Below are positions 20,854-28,829 of a stretch of DNA of 32,933 nt, piece after piece. Position 1 is the first letter of the stretch. Each line of letters starts with the position of its first letter. Below the pieces are notes generated by a model. It ran no database searches and had not been told where the DNA came from. It worked only from the letters and a program-made list of their open reading frames with translations. The translations under genes were made by a program, and so were the position numbers. This DNA comes from Myxococcales bacterium (GTDB lineage Bacteria > Myxococcota > Bradymonadia > UBA7976 > UBA1532), in the NCBI GenBank assembly GCA_020633515.1, contig JACKDM010000055.1, positions 1-32,933 of the forward strand, read 5' to 3'.

Positions 20854-21859
20854 CGGTGCTGCGCGGCCGACGGACGCGGCGGAGGCAGCGGCCGTGGGTC
20901 GAGGCGCGGGTGTGGTGGGCGGCGGTGCGGCTCCTCGAAGGTCGCTACGCCGCCGCGCGTCGGGGAGCCGGGTCGCGCTCGAAGGCGCGCGCCGCGTCGG
21001 GCCCGGCTGGCTGCGGGTCGAGGCGCTGATGCAGCTCGGCAGCGCGGCCGCGGCGACCGGCGAGGCGGCCGCGAGCGTCGCGGCGTTCGAGGAGGCGGCC
21101 CGCCGCGCCGAGCGGCTCGGCGATCGGGTGCTGCGGGCGCGGGTGTGGGGTCGGCTCGGCTGGGCGCTCGCCGAGAGCGGCCGCCCGGTCGAGGCCGAGG
21201 CGCTGCTGCACCGCGCGCTCGCCGCGCTCGACGGCGTCACCGGCCCCGAGGTGCCGGTGGTGCGCGCCAACGCGCTGCGCAACCTCGCCGATCTCGGCCG
21301 CCGGCAGGGCTCGCCCGCCGCCGAGCACCACGCCCGCGAGGCGCTCGCGGCGATGCTCCACGCCGGCATGATGCGCCGCGCCGCCGAGGTCGAGTGCATC
21401 CTCGGCGACCTCCACCGCTACCGCGGCGAGCCCGGCCCGGCCGCCGCGCTCTACCGGCAGGCGGCCGAGCGGCTGCGCGCGATCGACGCCCCCGAGGCGC
21501 CGTTCGCCGAGGCCAACGAGGCGCTCGCGCTCGTCGAGCAGGCGCAGTTCGGCGAGGCGCGCGCCATCCTCACCCGGCTGGTCGAGGCCGATCCCGGCGA
21601 GGGGCCGGCGCACCTGCTCGCGTCCATCGCGCGGGCGTGCCTGCTGCCATGCGACGCACACTTCGGGGCATGGCACGACTGGGACGCGCGCTTCGCGGGG
21701 CTCGGGCCGCTGATCGACGGGCGGGTCAAGGATCCCGACATCGCCCGGCAGGCGGCGCGGGCGGCGGCGATCGCGGCCGCGGCGGGGGAGGGGAGCCGCG
21801 CGGCGCAGGCCGAGGCGCTCGCGGCGGCGCAGCGGGCGGCGATGGATCAGCGACGCTGA
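20672..21859 (+). CDS. C-terminal helical/TPR-like part of the broken kinase-ATPase gene
   Basis: This is the frame carrying the end of the upstream gene. Only the part from about 20960 is convincing here: LEGARRVGPGWLRVEALMQLGSAAAATGEAAASVAAFEEAARRAERLGD and on, a row of TPR-like helix pairs that continues to the TGA at 21857-21859. The preceding segment (about 20615-20955) makes sense in another frame (LVEAARRDRRLARWH, ALRARGESPLRIAEHLLGAGRP, WVEARVWWAAVRLLEGRYAAAR). So the full gene crosses frames 1, 0 and 2, in the order expected if single bases were missing near 20540-20630 and 20956-20960. The ATG at 20672 is probably not a real start. Repaired, the whole protein (18472-21859) would be about 1,130 residues, normal for kinase-ATPase-TPR proteins. 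Confidence 0.6.
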   Translation: MARVLRRGAAGAGRKPAADRRAPAGRGAAGGGVAVAARGGAAGAGAGRPAGAAADRAALPDGAARPTDAAEAAAVGRGAGVVGGGAAPRRSLRRRASGSRVALEGARRVGPGWLRVEALMQLGSAAAATGEAAASVAAFEEAARRAERLGDRVLRARVWGRLGWALAESGRPVEAEALLHRALAALDGVTGPEVPVVRANALRNLADLGRRQGSPAAEHHAREALAAMLHAGMMRRAAEVECILGDLHRYRGEPGPAAALYRQAAERLRAIDAPEAPFAEANEALALVEQAQFGEARAILTRLVEADPGEGPAHLLASIARACLLPCDAHFGAWHDWDARFAGLGPLIDGRVKDPDIARQAARAAAIAAAAGEGSRAAQAEALAAAQRAAMDQRR

Positions 21860-21862
21860 CTG

Positions 21863-21875
21863 CGATGACTCATCG
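21863..21875. promoter_or_regulatory. 13-bp palindrome, possible operator
   Basis: CGATGA-C-TCATCG is a perfect palindrome around a central C. It lies 3 bp after the kinase gene's stop and about 40 bp upstream of the candidate promoter of the CBS/transporter pair, where a regulator site would be plausible. No partner copy was seen. Confidence 0.3.
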
Positions 21876-21915
21876 TCGCGGCCCGCGCAGGGATGGCAAG
21901 TCGGTATCACGCGCA

Positions 21916-21944
21916 TTGCCTCGCCGAGACCATTGCTCCATAAC
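21916..21944 (+). promoter_or_regulatory. Candidate sigma-70-like promoter for the CBS/transporter pair
   Basis: TTGCCT (21916-21921), a 17-base spacer and CATAAC (21939-21944) match the sigma-70 consensus at 4 of 6 bases each. The site lies about 85 bp upstream of the CBS gene, in the only AT-richer part of this 168-bp intergenic region. Confidence 0.4.
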
Positions 21945-22027
21945 GCGCGCCCCATGATCATCCGCTCGCGACTCGCTGATGGTCGGCGAGCCGCCCAGAT
22001 CGCGCCAGGAGCGGGAGGACACCGCAG

Positions 22028-22498
22028 ATGATCAAGATCGTCGAGTTGATCGAGGGTCCGGGGGTGACGGTCACCCGGGGCACGCCGGTCTCCGAGGTGC
22101 TCACCCGCCTCCTCCAGATGGAGCACGACGCCGCGGCGGTCCTCGACGCCAAGGGCGACTTCATCGGCGTCGTCGGTATCCGCGAGGTCCTGCGCACGAT
22201 CGTGCCGGCGCACGTCTACCTCGACCCCAAGCTCGCGAGCATGGTGCACGACGGCTACTTCGAAGACCGCTTCGACCGCATCAAGGACACCGCGACCGAG
22301 CGCCTGATGGACACCACCATCGAGGTGCTCACCCCCAAGAGCAGCGTGCTCAAAGCCGTCGCGCTCATCATCGAGAACCGCCGCAAGACCATCCCGGTGG
22401 TCGATGGCAAGAAGTACCTCGGCATGGTCACCCGCAAGAGCCTCTTGACCCGAGTGCTGGATTCCTTGCCCGAGTCTCTCAAGGAACCCAGGCCGTAG
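22028..22498 (+). CDS. CBS-domain protein, stand-alone pair
   Basis: A 156-residue protein made almost entirely of two CBS motifs. The first is VTVTRGTPVSEVLTRLLQMEHDAAAVLDAKGDFIGVVGIREVLR (about 13-57). The second is IEVLTPKSSVLKAVALIIENRRKTIPVVDGKKYLGMVTRKSLL (about 98-140). CBS pairs usually bind adenine nucleotides (AMP, ATP, SAM or c-di-AMP) and switch a partner protein. An acidic and aromatic insert (HDGYFEDRFDRIKD) separates the motifs. GGGAGG lies upstream of the ATG at a good distance. The transporter gene begins 14 bp after the stop, so the two are surely co-transcribed, and regulation of that transporter is the likely role (inference). Confidence 0.88.
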   Translation: MIKIVELIEGPGVTVTRGTPVSEVLTRLLQMEHDAAAVLDAKGDFIGVVGIREVLRTIVPAHVYLDPKLASMVHDGYFEDRFDRIKDTATERLMDTTIEVLTPKSSVLKAVALIIENRRKTIPVVDGKKYLGMVTRKSLLTRVLDSLPESLKEPRP

Positions 22499-22512
22499 CG
22501 TGAGTGCCTCCC

Positions 22513-23859
22513 ATGAGTGATGGAATCTACTGGCTGGCGACAGCCATCTTCGTCGGCGTCTATGTCTTGATCATCTCCGAGAAGGTGGACAAGACCAAGG
22601 CCGCCTTGCTCGCCGGCACCCTCATGGTCACCCTCTCGGTGCTGACCCAGGAGGAGGCGTTCTACTCCGACCGGCTCGGCATCGACTACAATGTCATCTT
22701 CCTGCTGATCGGGATGATGATCATGGTCTCGATCATGGGACGCTCGGGGGCCTTCGGCTGGGCGGCGATCCGGGCGGCGAAGCTCGCCGGCGGCGAGCCA
22801 CGACGCATCCTGGTGTCATTCGTCGTGCTCACCGCGCTCGCCTCGGCGCTGCTCGACAACGTCACCACCGTGATGCTCATCGGGCCGGTGACGCTGCTCA
22901 TCGCCGACGAGCTCGAGATCGACCCGGTGCCCTTCCTCGTCGCCGAGGCGCTCGCCTCGAACATCGGCGGCACCGCGACGCTCATCGGCGACCCGCCCAA
23001 CATCATGATCGGGTCGAAGGCACAGTTCGGCTTCATGGACTTCATCGTGCACCTCGCGCCGGCCGTCGCGGTGATGCTCGTCGGGCTCGTCGTCGTGGTG
23101 CTGTGGATGTTCGGCTCGAAGATCCAGGTCAGCGAGGAGAAGCGGCGGCGGGTGATGGCGATGGAGCCCGGCGACCTCGTGCGCGACCGCGCGCTCGTCG
23201 TCAAGTCGGGCATCGTCATCGGGCTCGTCATCGTCGGCTTCACCCTGCACGGCGTGCTGCACGTCGAGCCGGCGACGCTCGCGCTCACCGGCGCGGCGGT
23301 GCTGTTGTTCATCACCGCGACCGATCCCCACGACGTCCTGCGCGAGGTCGAGTGGCCGACGATCTTCTTCTTCATCGGCCTCTTCCTGACGGTCGGTGGC
23401 ATCGTCAAGGTCGGCGTGGTCAAGGACCTCTCATCGGTGGTGATCGGGGTGACCGATCCCACCAGCAGCGACACGCTGCTCACCTCGGTGGTGATGCTGT
23501 GGTTCTCGGGGATCGCGTCGAGCGTCGTCGACAACATCCCCTACGTCGCGACGATGATCCCGCTCGTGCAGAACATGGCCAACGACATCTTCCACGCGGG
23601 CGCGGCCGATCCCGGCGCGCTGCCGCTCGCGACGCTGCACCACCCGGTGATGCTGCCGGTGTGGTGGTCGCTCGCGCTCGGGGCCTGCCTCGGCGGCAAC
23701 GGCAGCCCGATCGGCGCGTCGGCCAACGTCGTCGTCATCGGGCTCGCCAAGAAGGCGGGGCACACGATCTCGTTCATGCGCTTCGTGCGCTACGGGGTGC
23801 CGGTGACGGTGATGACGCTGGTGATCGCGACCGCCTACGTCTGGCTGCGCTACTACTGA
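22513..23859 (+). CDS. Ion transporter superfamily permease (NhaD/ArsB/SLC13-like)
   Basis: A 448-residue membrane protein with about 11-12 hydrophobic segments. The ion-transporter superfamily signature is clear in both halves: ALLDNVTTVMLIGPVTLLIAD with LASNIGGTATLIGDPPNIMIGS (about 115-175), and SSVVDNIPYVATMIPLV with ALGACLGGNGSPIGASANVVVIGLAKKAG (about 335-420). Relatives include NhaD Na+/H+ antiporters, ArsB arsenite exporters and SLC13/citrate carriers. The DNVTT and DPPN motifs suit NhaD- or ArsB-like proteins, but the ion cannot be assigned. No ars genes are nearby. I use ATG 22513 (SDGIYWLATAIFVGVYVLI); GTG 22504 would add three residues. It follows the CBS gene in an operon. Confidence 0.9.
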   Translation: MSDGIYWLATAIFVGVYVLIISEKVDKTKAALLAGTLMVTLSVLTQEEAFYSDRLGIDYNVIFLLIGMMIMVSIMGRSGAFGWAAIRAAKLAGGEPRRILVSFVVLTALASALLDNVTTVMLIGPVTLLIADELEIDPVPFLVAEALASNIGGTATLIGDPPNIMIGSKAQFGFMDFIVHLAPAVAVMLVGLVVVVLWMFGSKIQVSEEKRRRVMAMEPGDLVRDRALVVKSGIVIGLVIVGFTLHGVLHVEPATLALTGAAVLLFITATDPHDVLREVEWPTIFFFIGLFLTVGGIVKVGVVKDLSSVVIGVTDPTSSDTLLTSVVMLWFSGIASSVVDNIPYVATMIPLVQNMANDIFHAGAADPGALPLATLHHPVMLPVWWSLALGACLGGNGSPIGASANVVVIGLAKKAGHTISFMRFVRYGVPVTVMTLVIATAYVWLRYY

Positions 23860-23874
23860 GGAGTTGCCCCGATG

Positions 23875-23905
23875 GTCGTTTTGAGGTTTTGATAGCCTCA
23901 ACGAC
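23875..23905. repeat. Imperfect hairpin between transporter and sulfotransferase genes
   Basis: GTCGTTTTGAGG (23875-23886) pairs with CCTCAACGAC (23896-23905): ten base pairs, a two-base TT bulge and a 9-base AT-rich loop (TTTTGATAG). It lies 16 bp after the transporter stop and 16 bp before the next ATG. It could be a terminator-like structure, an operator, or a leader hairpin of the sulfotransferase gene. No T tract follows. Confidence 0.5.
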
Positions 23906-23920
23906 GATGGGGAGACGATC

Positions 23921-24628
23921 ATGGCGCTGCGCGTCATCGGGGCCGGCATGGGACGGACCGGCACCCTCTCGCTCAAGCTCGCCCTCGAGACGCTGGGCTT
24001 CGGGCCCTGCCATCACATGACCGAGCTGCTCGCCGATCCGCGCACCGGCCGCCTCTGGCGCGACGTGTGGGACGGCAAGCCCCCCGACTGGGACGCCATC
24101 TACGAAGGCTTCGCCGCGGGCGTCGACTTCCCCACCTATCGCCACTACGAGGCGCTCGCGGCGAAGTGGCCCGACGCCAAGGTCATCCTCACCGTGCGCG
24201 ACCCCGAGAAGTGGTGGCAGAGCACCTACGAGACGATCTACCGCACCGAGCCCAACCTGCGGCAGAAGCTCGGCCTCGCCGCCCGCGCGCTCGTCTCGCC
24301 CTGGGCGCGGCAGATCCTCGGGCTGATGCCGCGCACCGGGCCGGTGCTGTGGAAGGGCGACTTCGAGGGGCGCTTCGAAGACAAGGCGTTCGCCATCCAG
24401 AAGTTCGAGGCCCACAACGCCCGGGTCCGGGCCACCATCCCGCCCGAGCGGCTGCTCGTGATGGAGGTCGCCGAGGGCTGGGCGCCGCTGTGCGCCTTCC
24501 TCGACCGGCCGGTCCCCGACGTGCCCTTCCCGCGGGTCAACGACCGCGCGTCGTTCCTGCGCATGATCGAAGAGGGGCTCTCGGGGATCGAGGCCCCCCG
24601 CGCCGAGCCGCTCTTCGCCATGGATTGA
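23921..24628 (+). CDS. Sulfotransferase-family protein
   Basis: A 235-residue protein of the sulfotransferase/P-loop family common in bacteria and fungi. The phosphosulfate-binding loop at the N-terminus is GAGMGRTGTLSLKLALETLG (about 7-26). Further family marks are GPCHHMTELL, VDFPTYRHYEALAAKWPDAKVILTVRDPEKWWQSTYETIY (the second binding region, about 68-108), PPERLLVMEVAEGWAPLCAFL and FPRVNDRASF. Classical members move sulfate from PAPS to an alcohol or amine, but most members of this short branch have no known substrate. GGGGAG lies before the ATG. It has its own upstream hairpin and is probably transcribed apart from the transporter. Confidence 0.87.
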   Translation: MALRVIGAGMGRTGTLSLKLALETLGFGPCHHMTELLADPRTGRLWRDVWDGKPPDWDAIYEGFAAGVDFPTYRHYEALAAKWPDAKVILTVRDPEKWWQSTYETIYRTEPNLRQKLGLAARALVSPWARQILGLMPRTGPVLWKGDFEGRFEDKAFAIQKFEAHNARVRATIPPERLLVMEVAEGWAPLCAFLDRPVPDVPFPRVNDRASFLRMIEEGLSGIEAPRAEPLFAMD

Positions 24629-24716
24629 AGCAGAGCGACACCTCGTCACAGAGCCGCTTGTCGCTCCGCGCGACGATGCCCTAACGTGGAAGAATCGCTG
24701 AACAGGAGCCTCGCCG

Positions 24717-26447
24717 ATGGCCGAGGGGCCCGCCACCGGCCCGAACCAGCCGCTCAAGCCGGGGGAGCAGTTCGAGTACCAGGGCACGCGCTTCATCGGC
24801 AAGGCGATGCCGATGCCGGTGATCGTGACGTGCGGCTACGTCTGCGTCGTCGCCGAGAGCCCCTGGCTGCCGCTGGCGATCACGGTGGCGTACGTCGTCG
24901 GCAACATCTCGGTGCGCACCTATGTCTGGCGGCAGCTCGACGCCGGCCGCGTGCCGGGCAAGGTCGTCGGCATGGCGCGCGGGCTCATCTCGCTGGTGAT
25001 GATCCCGCCGATCGTCTACCTCGCCGGGCTCGCCTCGGGCGGCTGGGCGCCCACGGTGCCCGCGCTGCTCGCGCTGCCGTTCGTGCTCAGCGTCAGCGCC
25101 GCGATCTCGGCGTCGATGACGCTCCTCTCGCTCGTCGCCGGCGCGCGCTGGCTCGCCGGGGTGCCCCCCGAGACCATCGGCGTCGAGATGCTCGCGCTCG
25201 GGGTCATCAGCCTCGTCGCGATGCCGGTCGCCGGCGCGATGCGCAGCTATGTCAACGCGCTGCGCGAGCTCCAGCTCGCGTTGCAGGAGCAGATCGAGCG
25301 CGCGCAGGCGTCGAGCCGCGCCAAGAGCAGCTTCCTCGCGCAGATGAGCCATGAGATCCGCACCCCGCTCAATGGCATCATCGGCTCGCTCGAGCTGTTG
25401 TCGCGCGCGCCCAAGGACGACGGCGGCGCGCTCCTCGAGGCGGCGCGATCGAGCGCCGACGGGCTCCTCGACCTCGTCGACGACATCCTCGATCTCTCCA
25501 AGGTCGAGGCGGGGCGCATGCAGGCCGATCTGCGGCCGACGCACGCGCCGACGCTGCTCGGGCAGGTGCGCAACGCCTTCGACGCCATGGCGACCGAGCG
25601 CGGCGTCGAGCTGCGCCTGAGCGGCGCCGAGACGGTGCCCCCGTGGGCGATCAGCGACCCGGTGCGGCTGCGGCAGATCGTCTTCAACCTCGTCAGCAAC
25701 GCGATCAAGTTCACCCACGAAGGCCATGTCGCGGTGCGCTTCCAGAGGGTCGATGCCATGCTGTGCATCACCGTCGAAGACACCGGGCAAGGCATGAGCC
25801 CCGAGGTGCTGACCCGGGTCTTCGAGCCCTTCGAGCAGGCCACGCCGGGGCAGAAGGGCACCGGCCTCGGGCTCAGCCTCGTCGTGCGGCTCATCGGGCT
25901 CCTCGACGGGCGCCTCGACGTGCAGAGCACGCCCGGCGAGGGCAGCCGCTTCGAGATCCGCGTGCCCTGGACGCCCTGCGAGGCGCCGACGCGGGTCACG
26001 GCGGGGGAGAAGGCGGTCACCACCAGCGGGCTCCGGGTGCTCGTCGTCGAGGACAACCCGGTCAACCAGCGGGTCGTGCGCGCCATGCTCGACCGCCTCG
26101 GCTGCCAGTCCGCGCTCGCCGAGACCGCGAGCGACGCGGTCGCGCAGGCGCGGGGTGAGTTCGACCTCATCCTCATGGACGTCCACCTCCCCGACGACGA
26201 CGGCTTCAGCGCCACCCGCCAGATCCGCGCCGACGGCAGGGCGACCCCGATCTGGGCGCTCACCGCCGGCGCGCTCGTCGAGGACCGGGCGCGGGCGCGC
26301 GAGGCGGGCATGAACGGGTTTCTGACCAAGCCGCTGCGCCTCGACGACCTCGCCGAGGCCCTGCACCACGTCCAGAGCGGGATCGACCCGCTCTCGATCC
26401 CGCCCGCCGCGGCGGCGCCGGTCGCCGTCGACGAGGAGCGCGCCTGA
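24717..26447 (+). CDS. Hybrid sensor histidine kinase/response regulator
   Basis: A 576-residue inner-membrane signalling protein. The N-terminal 180 residues hold about five to six hydrophobic segments with no recognisable periplasmic sensor, so the signal is unknown. A coiled segment (ALRELQLALQEQIERAQASSRAK) leads to the phospho-acceptor helix (SHEIRTPLNGIIGSLELLS, His212). The ATPase domain follows: N box near 324 (NLVSNAIKFTH), G1 VEDTGQGM, F box FEPFEQ, G2 GTGLGLSLV. A receiver domain lies at about 442-560: VLVVEDNPVNQRVV, phospho-Asp488 in LILMDVHLPDDDG, and Lys in FLTKPL. No separate output gene is next to it, so a phosphotransfer protein elsewhere is likely. AGGAG precedes the ATG. 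Confidence 0.94.
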   Translation: MAEGPATGPNQPLKPGEQFEYQGTRFIGKAMPMPVIVTCGYVCVVAESPWLPLAITVAYVVGNISVRTYVWRQLDAGRVPGKVVGMARGLISLVMIPPIVYLAGLASGGWAPTVPALLALPFVLSVSAAISASMTLLSLVAGARWLAGVPPETIGVEMLALGVISLVAMPVAGAMRSYVNALRELQLALQEQIERAQASSRAKSSFLAQMSHEIRTPLNGIIGSLELLSRAPKDDGGALLEAARSSADGLLDLVDDILDLSKVEAGRMQADLRPTHAPTLLGQVRNAFDAMATERGVELRLSGAETVPPWAISDPVRLRQIVFNLVSNAIKFTHEGHVAVRFQRVDAMLCITVEDTGQGMSPEVLTRVFEPFEQATPGQKGTGLGLSLVVRLIGLLDGRLDVQSTPGEGSRFEIRVPWTPCEAPTRVTAGEKAVTTSGLRVLVVEDNPVNQRVVRAMLDRLGCQSALAETASDAVAQARGEFDLILMDVHLPDDDGFSATRQIRADGRATPIWALTAGALVEDRARAREAGMNGFLTKPLRLDDLAEALHHVQSGIDPLSIPPAAAAPVAVDEERA

Positions 26448-26504
26448 GCGGCGCCACCGCGCCCGACGACCTCACCGACGCGCGCGCGCCCGAACGTCTC
26501 CTGC

Positions 26505-26583
26505 GTTACATACGTTTCCCTCCTCATTGATCACCAAGCTATCAAAAATAATACTCCTAACACGGCCCCGACAGGCGGGGCCG
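26505..26583 (+). promoter_or_regulatory. AT-rich island and hairpin upstream of a secreted protein gene
   Basis: This is the most AT-rich stretch in the window. TTGATC (26527-26532) and AATAAT (26547-26552, 5 of 6 match to a -10 box) are promoter-like, but the spacer is only 14 bases. An alternative -10, TAATAC (26549-26554), gives 16. Just after it, CGGCCCC (26563-26569) pairs with GGGGCCG (26577-26583), a 7-bp stem in the presumed leader. The gene starts at 26627. Confidence 0.4.
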
Positions 26584-26626
26584 ACGACCCGGAACCCTCG
26601 AAACCCATGCCCCGTGGAGCACAGCC

Positions 26627-27400
26627 ATGCGCGTCCCGAGCCTCTCCATCCCTGCCTTCGCCCTGGCCACCCTCGCCGCCGCGCCCGCGCTCGCCACGGG
26701 GCTCCCGGAGGTGACGCTCAGCGACTGCACCGAGGCCGTCGGCCTCGACGTCATCCCCGCCGCCAACGCGAGGCCACTCGTGCCCGACGAGTTCGAACTG
26801 CTCCCCGCCGACGAGGCCGGCCAGCTCGCCGTCATCATCGTCCGCGTCGTCGAGTGCGGTGGCATCGCGGTCAACAACCTGCCGCCCACCCCCGGCCGCT
26901 TCATGCACGTCGGCATCAGCCTCGCCAACGGTGAACCCGACGCCGACGCCAACAACTACCAGCTCTGGTTCGCGACCAATCACATCCCGCTGCGCCTCGC
27001 GATGGCCGCGGCGGGCGTCGAGGCCGATCTCGACGCCATCGAGTACGACTTCGACGACGCCACCGGCGCGCTCGACATCGAGGTCAGCCCGTGGCGCGCG
27101 CCCGACTTCACGATGAGTGGCTCGGCGTTCCTGCTCGACATCCCCCGCAGCCCGTTCATCGCCGCCTGGTTCGCCGAGGGCCGCCGCGGGCTGGTGCGGA
27201 TGCGCGGCGAGTACGAGGGCGTGCTCTTCGGCGTCTCCGACGCGGTGCTGACGACCCCCGCCGACTCCGATCTCGCCGCGCTCGCCGGGCGCGACACGCT
27301 CGGCTTCGCGGTGCTCAACACCTACAACGACGTGCCCGATGGCGAGGTGGCATACACCTTCGTCGACGCGGACGACTGCCGCCCGCGCCGTCGCCGGTAG
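26627..27400 (+). CDS. Secreted protein, possibly acetoacetate-decarboxylase-like fold
   Basis: A 257-residue protein with a Sec-type signal peptide (MRVPSLSIPAFALATLAAAPALATG; cleavage near ALA-TG, residue 23). The mature part is acidic and contains ARPLVPDEFELLPADEAGQLAVIIVRVVEC, then NNYQLWFATNHIPLRLAMAAAGVEAD. This layout (a statement that a value exceeds a limit, then a strand run ending in Cys) is like a family of uncharacterised exported proteins in Actinobacteria and Myxococcota related to the acetoacetate decarboxylase fold. I hold that link loosely, and no catalytic Lys is evident. The protein ends in a run of Arg (RPRRRR). GGAG lies 9 bases before the ATG. The next gene starts 76 bp later. 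Confidence 0.75.
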   Translation: MRVPSLSIPAFALATLAAAPALATGLPEVTLSDCTEAVGLDVIPAANARPLVPDEFELLPADEAGQLAVIIVRVVECGGIAVNNLPPTPGRFMHVGISLANGEPDADANNYQLWFATNHIPLRLAMAAAGVEADLDAIEYDFDDATGALDIEVSPWRAPDFTMSGSAFLLDIPRSPFIAAWFAEGRRGLVRMRGEYEGVLFGVSDAVLTTPADSDLAALAGRDTLGFAVLNTYNDVPDGEVAYTFVDADDCRPRRRR

Positions 27401-27476
27401 CCTCGCGCCCGCGGCGGCGCTTGTCCCGCCGGGGCGGCTGGCCCATCATCGGTGGCTCGACGACCCAGGAGCCGCC

Positions 27477-28799
27477 ATGCGCGCCCGTTGCCCCGGCCCG
27501 CTCGCCCTCATCACCCTGCTCGCGCTCGCCGGCTGCGACGACGGCGCGACGAGCGACCCGCCCGACGCCCCGCCAGCCGCCGACATGGCATCCCCCGACA
27601 TGCCATCACCCGACATGCCATCGCCCGACATGGCACCCGTCGACATGGCACCCCCCGACATGGCCCCGCCGCCCCCCGACGACCTCGCCGCCGAGCTCGG
27701 CATCGACCGCTACGTCGGCCGCATCACCCCCATCGAAGAGACCCGCGCCGGCGCCGAGACCACCTACACCTTCGACCCCGCCGACGGCCCCGTCTGCATG
27801 CGCGGCGCCCCCTATCGCGCCAGCGTGCGCGACACCGACTCCGACGACCTCGTCATCTTCCTGCAAGGCGGCGGCGCCTGCTGGTCCGGCTTCTGCCTCG
27901 CCGTCATCCGCGCGCCCGCCGGCGTGCCCCGCGTCGACCTGCTCGACCCCGGCCTCGCCGCCAACCCCGTCCGCGACTGGGACGTCGTCTACCTGCCCTA
28001 CTGCGACGGCTCCTTCTTCGCCGGCGACGCCGCCCACGACGACGACATCAACGGCAACGGCCCCCGCCAGCACCGCGGCCTCGCCAACCTCACCGCCGGC
28101 CTCGAGGTCGCCCGCGCCCGCTTCCCCAATCCCCGCCGCGTCCTCCTCGCCGGCAGCTCCGGCGGCGCCTACGGCCTCCTCCTCGCCGGCCCCCTGCTCC
28201 GCCGCTACTACCCTGACGCCGAGCTCATCGTCATGGCCGACTCCGGCATCGGCCTCGCCCGCGACGACGAACCCGAATACCTCGACACCATCATGGCCGA
28301 GTTCGGCATCGCCGACTTCCTCCCCCCCGATTGCCAAGGCTGCCGCGCCCGCGGTCACATCGCCGCGCTCATGGGATGGTTCATCGCCCGCGATCCCAAC
28401 GTCCGCGTCGGCGTCTACAGCGCGTGGTACGACAGCGTGCTCGCCAACGTCTTCCTGCAAGTCGACCCCACCCGCTTCGCCGACGCGCTCGACCGCGAGA
28501 CCACCGCCCTTCACCGCGCGTGGCCGCTGCGCTTCCGCCGCTTCATCGACGACGGCGTGCAGCACACCAGCCTCCTCGGCGACGCCACCGGCATCATCGG
28601 CGCCGACCTCACCGCGATCGAGCTCCCCCCCGGCGGCTTGCAGGCCCTGCTCGGCGGCGGCCTCGTCATCCGCGGCCTCGCCGCGACCGAGGTCGACGGG
28701 GTCACGATGTCATCGTGGCTCGCGGCGCTCATCGAGGGTGACACCGCCATCTGGCGCGACCTCGCCGCGCCGCGCGGAGAGCCGCCCGCGGGCGAATGA
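27477..28799 (+). CDS. Pectinacetylesterase/Notum-family lipoprotein
   Basis: A 440-residue lipoprotein esterase. The signal peptide ends in LLALAGC (Cys20). Residues about 35-66 are a linker of repeated PDM(A/P)xP units. The hydrolase matches the pectinacetylesterase/Notum family: oxyanion motif FLQGGGACW, nucleophile Ser228 in GSSGGAYG, Asp319 in SAWYDSVL and His363 in GVQHTSLL. These make a complete Ser-Asp-His triad in family order. Cys pairs near the active site (CWSGFC; CQGC) suggest disulfides, in keeping with an exported enzyme. Relatives remove acetyl groups from pectin or fatty acyl groups from proteins; the substrate here is unknown. AGGAG precedes the ATG by 6 bases. The gene converges with msrA, 30 bp apart. 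Confidence 0.9.
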   Translation: MRARCPGPLALITLLALAGCDDGATSDPPDAPPAADMASPDMPSPDMPSPDMAPVDMAPPDMAPPPPDDLAAELGIDRYVGRITPIEETRAGAETTYTFDPADGPVCMRGAPYRASVRDTDSDDLVIFLQGGGACWSGFCLAVIRAPAGVPRVDLLDPGLAANPVRDWDVVYLPYCDGSFFAGDAAHDDDINGNGPRQHRGLANLTAGLEVARARFPNPRRVLLAGSSGGAYGLLLAGPLLRRYYPDAELIVMADSGIGLARDDEPEYLDTIMAEFGIADFLPPDCQGCRARGHIAALMGWFIARDPNVRVGVYSAWYDSVLANVFLQVDPTRFADALDRETTALHRAWPLRFRRFIDDGVQHTSLLGDATGIIGADLTAIELPPGGLQALLGGGLVIRGLAATEVDGVTMSSWLAALIEGDTAIWRDLAAPRGEPPAGE

Positions 28800-28829
28800 C
28801 ACCCGCACAACTGACCCGCACAACCCGGA

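Noticed and set aside
18460..21399. A 979-codon minus-strand open frame opposite the kinase gene
   Set aside because: It is low complexity and Arg-rich, with no motifs. The plus strand has a full kinase catalytic core.
26563..26583. 7-bp GC hairpin as an intrinsic terminator of the histidine kinase gene
   Set aside because: It lies downstream of the promoter-like AT island, with no T tract, so a leader structure is equally likely; kept only as part of the upstream region.
27585..27660. Short-spaced ATGCCATC repeats as a possible CRISPR or tandem regulatory array
   Set aside because: They encode the repeated PDM(A/P)xP linker of the lipoprotein and have no spacers; only the ATGNCAT choice of codons is notable.
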